Origin: Arbacia lixula
Taxonomy: Eukaryota; Echinodermata; Echinoidea; Arbacioida; Arbaciidae
Length of the DNA stretch: 64,000 nt
NCBI GenBank assembly: GCA_963669155.1
Contig: OZ022578.1
Span: 7,290,387-7,354,386 of the forward strand
Reading direction: 5' to 3'
Each line of letters starts with the position of its first letter. Positions within the stretch are counted from its first letter, which is position 1. The notes below the pieces were generated by a model. That model made no database searches. It was not told the DNA's origin and saw only the letters and a program-made list of their open reading frames with translations. Of this stretch, positions 13,027-23,700 are shown piece after piece. The translations under genes and the position numbers were made by a program.

Positions 13027-13331
13027 AATAAAGGCCGCGATGTGTGTTGTAGTGCTCATGTAATTATGTGATCAAGTGTTCTACATGCATTTGTATAGTT
13101 ATCAATACGGCCGTTGTTGTACTCTGCAGAAAATTGATTATATTTGGAACTTAGTCCTATAACAACGTTAATAAGAAAAGATCATTGTATTATTCTCAAG
13201 AAAAACATTACCTGAAAAATAGGATAAAAATATCGCCATTGTAGCTTAAATTGATTATCCTAATGATTGTTTTATAAGTTACCATGGTTAATTTAATCAG
13301 TTGCTGTATTTTCCCCTCAAAAATAAATAAA
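13027..13331 (+). promoter_or_regulatory. Candidate poly(A) signals of the STRA6-like gene
   Basis: AATAAA occurs at 13027-13032, and overlapping AATAAATAAA at 13322-13331, roughly 215 and 510 bases after the stop codon at 12811-12813. Either could end the transcript. The 3' UTR begins with an A/G-rich GAA-repeat stretch directly after the stop. Position and motif are the only evidence. Confidence 0.4.
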
Positions 13332-13546
13332 AGAAAAACGGGTTGTTGGCTTACTGTCTGACATTATTTTTCTGATGATGTGTGCAATTCGGAGAGAAAA
13401 AGTTTGCGAGAAAGAGGGAGAAACGGGGAGAGTGGGTAGAGGGAGAGAGAGAAAGAGAGGGGATGGGAGGGAGAGAGATCCTAGAGTAAGAAAGACTATA
13501 AGGGAAAGAGAGAAAATAAGAGAAAGAGAGAGAGAGAAAGGGGAAC

Positions 13547-13608
<62 letters not shown>

Positions 13609-14735
13609 AGAGAGAGAGAGAGAGAGAGGGGGGGGGGGGGAGGGGGTGTGGTTGGTGGAGGGGAGGGAGATAAAGAAATTGACTCCGTAGAATACTTATT
13701 GAAAAAATCATGTTACATATTTTATCGTCAAGTGCACAGTAGTTGAAATTCGAATAAAGTTTTCTAACATTCATTGATATTCTTGAGAAAAAAGAACGTA
13801 TGAATTTGTAAAGAGATGTTCATAGTTTTACATGATCAGGACCATACAATAATTCATATCACATATTACTATTCAGAAGAGAACTATGCGCTTTTGGCAC
13901 CACAGGGACCAATCCACAGGTTCTCAGCCAAAAGGGTGAATTATGAATAATTTTTCTAGAAAATATATTTGGAATGCATAACTTTGAGTTACTGCACCAT
14001 CACCGTGCTGAAGACTATCAATTTTCTTTAGTGGAATTAATCATGCATGCCTTAGCCAGAACTAGATATGGTGGATTAGCATGTGTGTTTTGCATGGTGG
14101 ATAAACATGTGTAGTACACGGAGAATAAAGTTATATTTTGAAATATTCAAAACGATATACACAAGGACTGTACATTCCTGATTATTCAGAAAGTAAAAAT
14201 CCAATTCAATACAATAAATGTATTACTTCAAAGAATTAGCTTGGCCTATCGGATATTGAAAAAAGCACCTTTTTTAATGAATTTTCATAAAATGTGCGCC
14301 CAAATAAGTTCAAAAAGTTGAACTGAATGTAAAATGTCATTGCTTTATCAATCAAACGTGTCAATTACTGAAAATGCTGATATGATGTGTGATTAATATC
14401 AATTCTATTCAAATGGAAATGGAAAAATGCCGCAATTTCACAAACGAACAACATACATTGTAGCTCCATGCATTGTTAGACACTAACAGGCATGAGAGAC
14501 ATAAGACCAACAAAATTATAAGAGGAATGAAAAAGAAGAGAATGGTATTTTAACAGTAAATGAAGGACGGGTAAAAAGAGGATAGAAATTATGATGAGAC
14601 ATAAGTGAAATAGACGGGGTTTGGAGTTGCAGACTACTCATGCTCACTCAACTCGAGATCCTCAGCGCATGCTAGCCTAGCACAGCTAGCGAGCTCAGCT
14701 CAGCTCAGCTGATGAAAACGTGCTATGCTATGTCG

Positions 14736-14743
14736 TGACGTAA
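14736..14743 (+). promoter_or_regulatory. CRE/ATF-like site just upstream of the TIMM44 start
   Basis: TGACGTAA lies about 10 bases before the proposed TIMM44 ATG, so it is in the 5' UTR or core promoter. CREB/ATF sites are common in promoters of nuclear genes for mitochondrial proteins. Functional use is inference; transcript start data would decide. Confidence 0.25.
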
Positions 14744-14752
14744 TTTTTCAAC

Positions 14753-17700
14753 ATGTCTACCTCCATTGGACGATTAGGCCGACAGGTACGTAATGTTTTG
14801 AGGCTTTATCAACGAATTATTATCATAACATTGCTTTCAAATAGACCACTTTGCTCTATGTAACACGTTTAAAGTAAATAAATACCCTTGTTTTTTGGAT
14901 TTGTATGTGTTTTGTACAGCTGTAAAATGTTTTCTTTACACGTGCAAGAATACCCGTGCTCGAGGCAGGCCACGCCGCCGAGAGTCCGGCGTAGTGGAGA
15001 CGGTAGACTCGGTGTAGTGGCTAGCCGCAGCGCAACGAAGCACTCAATTTAAATATTATCAATAACAAGTTAATATGCCTAAAAAATAAATTGAATCACT
15101 TGCAAATGCAGGTTGCCCTCTTAACCATGCTTACCCAACCCTAGATCTCATATTCAAGTTAAAATGAAAGAAATAATCAAATGCGTACATGTAACTGTAA
15201 CTCTATGGTGGTGTGACCTTATTTCTCGCATGTCCTTATTTTACGCACTAAATAGTAAAATATGCTTAAACGAGACAAGGATACATGACGCATACTGTAT
15301 TCTTTGAACAGACTAACAAGATAAATCATCTAAACGTCAAGAAAATCAATAAAAAACAATAGTATTACCAAGTATTTACTCAAATGGCATGGCTGGTATT
15401 TACTGCGACCAGCCCGCTCACGCAGTGAGCGGGCTGCGTTGCACCGAGCATTGGTGCAAGGTAGTCGAGATTAGCAGTGATCATTTTAAAAATATCATCA
15501 ATTATGTTGCGCAGAACTTAAAGCTATTGGACACACTTACGGAGAATACTTACATGAATACTTCCGTAGTTGCGTTGAAGATGAATTTAGTCCATGATGG
15601 GTTTTTTTTCTTGAAAACGTACCATCGTACGGCGGTCAGAATTAATGCAACTGCGAAACATGTATATGAAGATTGCCGACTTATTGAAGTTTACGCGCAT
15701 GCGTCAGTTCTCTATACAATTCGTGTGTGTTACGCACTGATCTCCCCACTAACCCCACTATTGGGGAGATCAGTGGTGTTACGTTTTCAACAACAATCCA
15801 TTACCGTAGCACTCTTTTCAGATCATTGTTTTTTTCTTTTTTCATTAATTTTGGAAAAGATTTTATATTCCAATTTTTATTTAATTGTATTTAAAATTTT
15901 ATTTTGGAGCATTTATTATATTTTGCATATTTATGTTTGTCCGTATTTTTTTTTTTTTTTGTTTTTAAGAGCCACTTTTTTCAAGTCAATAACGCCACCC
16001 CGCTAAGCTAGATTTCAGTGATGGTGGTGCACGGTATTAGGAAAGTTGGAAGATTCGGCCCTATTTCTCTTACAAAATCCTTGATCCGCCACAGAAGTTT
16101 ATGACATAGAAGTTAATTATATTTTGGTCACTTTAAATGACACAATTAATGAAAATCAGGTTGATAATTTGCACAATCAAAACAATAAAAATCACTTTTC
16201 TCATGCATATTCATCAATAGCGCTAAATACGGTCATCAGAGCGAAAGCGTCATCATCATGAATATTATTTTGCGCATGCCTACGAAGTCATTAAACAGCC
16301 AAGATGGCAGTCTGGAAGGGACCTAGTTTTGTTAGACCATGATTAGACAGACACATGAAGGGGAAATTGGTAACGTTACTCAATATTTTCCATCATTTTC
16401 TTACTACAGAAATATGAAAGTTACATTCAACCATTCATATGTGATAAATATACTTGAAATTAGTAATTCATCCATGTGCACGGGTCGATTATTCATTAGT
16501 AGTCGCACCCGACATGCGAGGAAATCGGGGGCGAGCCCTCAGGACGCTCCCGCTGCGCGGGAGCAGTCCCGGGGCTAGGCTGGTATGTGCTTGAAAATAC
16601 GAGGTGGTTTTTGAAAGTTTTGACACTTGTTGTTGTCGATCACAAGAGGGCATCGAACTTACTGAGCAAAATTAGGACACATATGTGCGCGGACGACAGA
16701 GTTAATAAGCGTTGCAAACTTCAAAATTATTTTGATTTTAATGTGATATTTGAATTCCAGGCCATGAAATGCGATTATATAAGATATTCTCGTTCTTTTG
16801 AGGTATTGGACGATATGTGTAATAATCTAGGTGTTTTGGAATTGTCAAGAAAACCAAAATGTGCGCAAAATATGGTCACCCCATCATACTATTATATACT
16901 ATTATGATGGGCAAACCTGTATGATATGGGACGAGCAACGAGGGTATCCCACTAATTTTATGAATTTAACCCTATAACCCTAACCCTGACCCTAATCCGA
17001 ACCCTAAACCTAACCCTGACCCTATACCCTAAACCCTAAACCAAAATTTCGCTGCTAAGTTCGTCAAAAAATGATTTCTAGGTCACTTTCTGCCGACAAT
17101 CAGTATTGCAGCATTCCCATTACGTGCAATATACATGTGCAATCTTGCCTGGTCCCTATTGTATGGGATTGCCGTATGATGAATTAGACTATCATTTTAC
17201 AATGTTAGCTTCAATTGTTGAAAATTATTTTTATTATTTTTTTTGAGGGGGGGGGGGGGATTTATTGAATTTGTATTCCCATAATTATCTCTTTTGATCT
17301 CATTTGTATGTCTTTTTTTGTGTGTGGTCACTCATTCTTCAGGTTCGTGTGGCAGCGAGATATCGTAAGGTACAGTCTCAGGGCGGGGCTGCCTCATGCG
17401 TCTCTGTCAATGGTGATGGGGCAGGGCCAGCCCATAGTGATTCAAGTCACCAGCTTGATGTCAGGTTGTCTCAGGTACAAACAGTGTTATTATCATTAAA
17501 TCATCATTTTTCTGTTTCATCACTAGGACCCTTTTAAAACAAGAATTATTGTTTTTTTGGCTTGAACATCATTGCCAACACTTAAAAAACCCCAACAGAT
17601 TGTTTTGCTAACATTGGACATACATGATATTATCTATTTTGATTGCTAGTATTGTAATTTAGAGTAAGTTGGAACAATTAAGAACAATTTGAAGAGCGAA

Positions 17701-20700
17701 AGTGTGATATAACGTTTCCAATGTGTTGCCAATTTGAAGATCTAGGGCTTTCTTCATGGTTACTAATTTATTCATGCAGGCAAGATGCTACTCCCAGCAG
17801 CCTCAGAGGAAAGGCTTCATCTCTGGCTTCATAGACAACATCAGGCAGGAGATGAACAAGAACAAAGAGATGAAGGTAACCCTTGTCATCAACACACAAA
17901 CTCATCAACTCATCGACCCATCACCTCCAGAGTCTTGGTCATTGTGTCCAGAAAGGAAGAAACTTTTATTGTGAACTGTGTTAATGTTCACTGCAAAATG
18001 ATTAGAGCTTATGAAATTTATAATTATTTATTATTATTATTATTTATAATTTATTTATAAACCATTATTCTGTTACAATTTGTTCCAAAATGAAATAGGC
18101 CTAATCCATTCATGGGTCTACCTGATAACAATTTTGCATGTTATCTTTTTGCTCAAATTATGCAGATTCCATAATGATGTTTATTTGTCACTGAACTGTA
18201 CATGTGATTTGTTTGTATTGTTGTAAGCCATGTTGTATTAAATTAGAGCGGAAGAGAGCAAGAGGAAGGCAAAGAATGACGTTTGTGTAGAGAATTGCAG
18301 AATAGAGTGAGAAATCAACCTTGGAACTCCTCAAATATATTCAGAGCAGAGATGATTGGCACAGAACGGTTGCCTATGTCATATAAAGATCATGGCACCA
18401 GAAGAAGACGGCGAAGGAGATATATGGAGAGGGCATTTTGAGATTCTTTTTTTCAATGAGGCATAATGTCTATCCTATGATTGGTTCTTACGTTAAGGAT
18501 AACATCAAGAAATTCAGGGAGGAAGCCGAGAAGCTGGAACAGTCAGAAGCTCTGCAGGAAGCAAGGAAGAAATTTGTAAGTATATATTTGATATTGAGAG
18601 ACATCATGTTACACGAGCTTGGCTTGTTTCATTTATATCCCTTTGCTTACCAGACAAACTGCTATGCTACTCTGTGATTTGGTTCCTTACTGTGTCAAAG
18701 TGCACTATCGGCACACTAAAGGTTAAATGCCCCACCGCTTAATCTCATCTCTGAACCCACTCCCATAAATCTTCTCTATTTGATCTGACCATCATAATAT
18801 CTGTTCCCGTAACATTGCCATTACCAAGTAATTTTTTTGGGTAAATTTCACAGCTACTAGGTGTTAAAAAAAAACCCTTTAGCAATACAGCAATGTCCAT
18901 TGAGTATCACATATGTATCCGGAAGGATATTAATTACTAAAATGATAAGTTGATGTTAGTCTGATAAGCTTAAAATAAAAGGAGTATTCATTTTTGAAGT
19001 CCTTGAATGAAGAATATGAATATTACAAACAAAGGTAACAAGTGGAGCATTTGTGTATCACTATAAACCTAGTGAATGTTTTGAACTGCTACAGTAAAGG
19101 CCTTAAAGATTGTAAACTTATTGAGACTTGTGTGTGTTGTGTAGTTTAAAAGAATTATACATTTCATTTCAGGAATCATTAGAGAAAGAGACGGCACGCG
19201 GCTCACAAGCATTCCGGCACACTCTGGATGATATCAAGGATAAAGTGTCCAAGGTAAGGAAGAGGCGCTGCAGTGAAAATACCAACCAAGCAGGGAAAAG
19301 GGTCTTCTGCTGAAAGGAGGGAAAGATGGAAGAAGAGGGAAAGAAGTGATGAAAGTAACAGGAAAGGACGGCCATCAGCTTTCTGGTGATGCCTTATATT
19401 CATTGTTCATGAAAGTTGTTTATTTTTGTTTGCTAAATGAATAAAGAATTGAATTGAATTGATTGGATGATGTGCATAAAAAAAGCACGAAAATAAGGGG
19501 TTGAAAGAAAGCACAATTATGGTGTTTTGATTCAACAGCTGATGTTGAAAGCCTATACTGGAAAATGGGTGAGAGATGTCGACCCTTCGTGGTTCACCCC
19601 AGAATGCTACTTACCTTACAAACGGTATCAAACAGGCATTGAGAGTGCCATACGATATGATAGAATAACATAAATTATTAAACAAACTCCAAATTATTAT
19701 TGAAGTGTGACCCTGCTGTATGTTTGTATGTAGGGGGTGGAGGAGGCTCAGAAACAGGAGTGGGTCAAGAAGGGAATGGATGACCTCTCCAAGACGGCCA
19801 AGGGAGCAGCGGAGAAGGTCAGCAAGTCAGGCGAGGAGATCAGCAAGAGTGCCGCCTTCAAGACGTTCTCTGAGGTGAGTTTCTGTCGGAGGGATGTTAG
19901 TGAACCATGGGGTTCTTCATGAATTGCTGTAGGTTGCATATTTATTTATTTTGTTTATTTGTGCGTTGGGGTTTGAAAATATTTTCAGTAGTATTCAAGC
20001 CTTGGCACGGCATCCCTGTATTAGTGATGATGAAAGTTAGTAGCTCAGCTCACTGCATGAAAGAAAGTGACTCGGTAATGATGAAGAGATGAAGTTGGAG
20101 GTGTTTAAATTGGGAGAAGTTAATCCATAGAAATCCAAGCATTGAGGGCTAGTTATTTTGTTATTACTGGACAAATTTCCCAATATGATTCTCTAATTTA
20201 GGGTCCGTTATCACAAAGAGCTACGATCGATAATACAATCAATAAATCATTTGCTTGACTGATCTATTGATCGTATGATTGATATTAATCTGTATCACAA
20301 AGAACCTACTATAGATATCATTCATAACTTGCAATTAATATTGCAAATTCATAGCTAAAGACATACCTGTATAATGGTGTTTTTGACATACAAGTTCATA
20401 CCTGTATTGTATTTTTTTTCTCTCTTTTTAATTTGCTCCGAAGCGTCTTGAGCATCTCATTAATATGGAAAGTGCGCTATATAAATTCTATGTATTATTA
20501 TTATTATTATTATTGATCGTACCTTGTGTGGATCAATCATAAGTATATGATTAATTCCAAATTAAAGCATGTTCTTGGACTTGCAATAGATAGCTGTGAT
20601 GGTTAGTGAAACAGTGAGTTGGAATAAATAGCAGCTTTGCAATTGATCGCATTGAGCGTTTAACTCCTATTTCATGACTGCAGGGTTCTTGTGAAGAGCA

Positions 20701-23700
20701 GTGATCACTCTAATCAGCTACCGTAGATGGACCAGACAGTGTTGTTATTGAACTATAATTATCATACTTTTACTGTTATGTTTTGTCTACCAGGGTGTTA
20801 AAGCTGTGAAGGAGGAGATAGATGAGAGTACGACGTCAAGAGCCAGGCCTTATAGAGCACCAGGTAAACCTGACAGGCAGCATGAGTTTTCATTTACTAT
20901 TTAGCTTCGGAGAGAGACGTGGCCACATTGGTAGAGAGTTCATTTTTCATAAACATGGCCTTGGATGCGAGTCCCATACTTTAGTTGACTTCGCTGATCT
21001 TTATTCTAAGATCCAAATACTATTGTGATAGCATGTGTTGCCACTTATACATTTGCTTTACAGCGAAGATGTCTCCCATTATTGGTAATACTGTAATCGG
21101 TATGGGATGAAAAGAGTGAAGGTCAGATGAAAGAGCAAACATTTCACTTTCCCATTGTTACCAGTAAAACATTTTTCTAACATTTTCCTGGCTTGGGGCC
21201 AACAGGCCACTGGTCACGTTAAGTTTTCGTGAAAATCTGATTTTTCACTCAAAAATATGATTTTTGAGGATATTCAGTCTGATTTTTTGTGTCAAGAGGT
21301 TGGCATCTCTGCATACCAGTATTTGCCAAAGAGCCAGCGTGTAATGTTAACGTGCATCCCCCCTCTGGGAAAATACTCCATCCTTCAGATACGATGTGAA
21401 CGGATGTCCCATGATATATGAGAGCCACACTCTCATGAAAAAACCTCTAATTGCAATGTATGAAGATTGAAGTTTATTTCCTATTAAAACATACATGACT
21501 GAATGCGATCAACATGCAAAATGTACTGGTATTCGTATCAATTTGATGTATATGTGTTTTTCCTTCTTTAGTACACAAAGCATTTTTCTGTGATAAAATA
21601 CATTGATTTCAATATGAATACTGTATGTCTGGTTTTTTCTGTTCCCAGTGAAATTACGGAAAAGGACAGAAAACTTAGTAGCACCAGAAGGAGGGGAGAA
21701 GACATTTGAAGCGAATGAGTAAGTATTGCTGTAAATATGTCGGATTTAAAAAACGTATGCCAGGTGTAATATTTCATAGAAACCTAGTAGATCTTGTTAG
21801 CGTTCTTTTACCTTTCATCTCTCAATCCTCCTGGGGGGCAATTCATCAACATTTTTCGTCTGACGAGTTGTCTTTCTCCGACAGTTACCATAGTAACAGT
21901 CAGACACTAGTGCCTCTCAGCCAATCAAAGCTGAGGATTTCACTGAAATTGTCAGCACTTACTATTTAGTCATTGCTGAGAACTTTCATGAAATGCCCTA
22001 CTGAATGGTCCCATACTTGAATTAGAAACACAGGGGAGTGCTCTTGAACATAGTCTGTTTATAAGCAAGAGTACATGTACCTATAAAACATGAGCCTTGC
22101 TTTGAGAATGTTAGTCATTTCATATGCAAACTACATCAAGTATACTTTTGGGCCAAAACTAGTTTCCTTCTACTCCTGTCTGTCTGTTATTATGGGGTGC
22201 TGAGGAGACCTAGAGATTTAAATATTCTTTGAATGTAATAAATACTATTTAGAAAATATTAAAACTGTCAGTAACACTATGTGGTTGTATTCCTTCAAGA
22301 TATTTGATCCACTTTGGAAAGGAAAAGAAAGAGTGAAAAGAGGAGAGATGATCACTTTATACACAAGACCATTTTTGGCTTTAGTTTTTGCATTTTAAAC
22401 TGAAAATAAATGGGATGAAATGGTAGGAATAAGAGAGGGTGGTGACGAGAGTTGTGAACTATTCACATAGTAGTTATACAGAGTTTTTTTTTTTTCTAAA
22501 TGGTATTTATCAGTAATTGTGCCTTGGTGTTTTATTTGCAGAGATGCGACAGGAATGGTACTCCATAAAGATTCAAGGTGGTACCAGCAGTGGAAAAACT
22601 TCAGTGAAAACAACCAGGTGTTCAACAGTGAGTGTGGGTCAGATGGGGTTTGTCTTGGTAGAGTGGTTTTGAACTGTCAAGACAGATCTCAAAGGTTCCA
22701 GGTTCAAACTCCATCATGGCACCTGTGTGTTCTGCAGAAAGATATTTCATCCATATTGCTGCTCTTTACCCAGGAGTTTAAATGGGTACATGGTAATCAT
22801 GATAATGTGAATGATGTTGACCCAGTGCTGGTATAGTGCACATGCAAGGAATTTTCCCCAAAGGTTAGAGATGGCGCATGTATTTGTGTGTATGATGTAT
22901 TCCTATATCAGAGCTATCATTTAACATTAACATGTGAATGGGTATGGACATATAGGTGCCACGTAAGACACATATGGCTGTCAACGGTTCTGTCTTGTAT
23001 ATAATTGTATCACAATGTGATCTGATGATGTCATACTGTCATTTATTTCTGCAGAGATGTTTGACCTGAAGATGAGATACGATGAGAGCGACAACATCAT
23101 GGTCCGTGCTTCCAGGGCAGTCACAGACAGAGTCAGCCAGCTCTTGGGTGAGTCAGTGAAACATGTTGTCGCCTGTGACATCGAACTAAAGCACATCTAC
23201 AGGGTCTGATCACACAAGCTGGTCACCGGCAATATACCCTAACAATAATGTGTATGAAATCTCACAGTCATAGCTCCACAAACATTTTCAGGAATAGTGA
23301 AAAACTATCCTTATGTACTTTTGTCCTGCAGCGAGCATCGTTTACATTCATAATCGTATTGTCCCACTCAGCGCACAATGCATGTATTATGCCCATTAGA
23401 CATTGAGCAGACCATGGCGCATAGCGGTCTCCGGTATCTAGGCTATAGGTTTCGGATGAGCTGCCCAAACTCTACTAATCATTTACTGTGGTTTTTACAA
23501 AATTTTGTTTTATGACCTTCAAAAAGGACCCCACCTGGCTTTAAAATTAGGACCATATAACAACTTACTAATTGCATTGCTGTTATGTTTCAGGGGGAGT
23601 GTTCTCTCCAACTGAGATGTCTGATGTCCTGACAGAGATTATCAAGATTGACCCCACCTTCAACAAAGAGGTCTTCCTCAGGATGTGCGAACAGGAAATT

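Larger units (their letters stand above)
12814..14752. other. Intergenic: STRA6-like 3' UTR to TIMM44 promoter
   Basis: Begins with GAA-rich 3' UTR and poly(A) signals. An AG microsatellite with a G tract lies at about 13436-13640. The rest is AT-rich sequence without a supportable gene. Near 14660-14700 a run of GCTAGC/AGCTC palindromic tetranucleotides precedes the TIMM44 start. Confidence 0.6.

Noticed and set aside
15389-16006. 205-residue protein
   Set aside because: Lies in the unknown mobile element, starts in its target duplication, ends in Phe/Leu-rich low-complexity sequence and resembles no family I know.
16548-16577. Helitron 3' end (hairpin followed by CTAG)
   Set aside because: A hairpin about 10 bases before CTAG fits the pattern, but the element has 9-bp target duplications on both sides and the CTAG is followed by G rather than T. 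Helitrons do not make target duplications.
16970-17042. Telomere or subtelomere boundary
   Set aside because: The CCCTAA units are short, imperfect, lie in a TIMM44 intron, and the same flanks and core recur inverted at 31780-32020, so they belong to a dispersed repeat.
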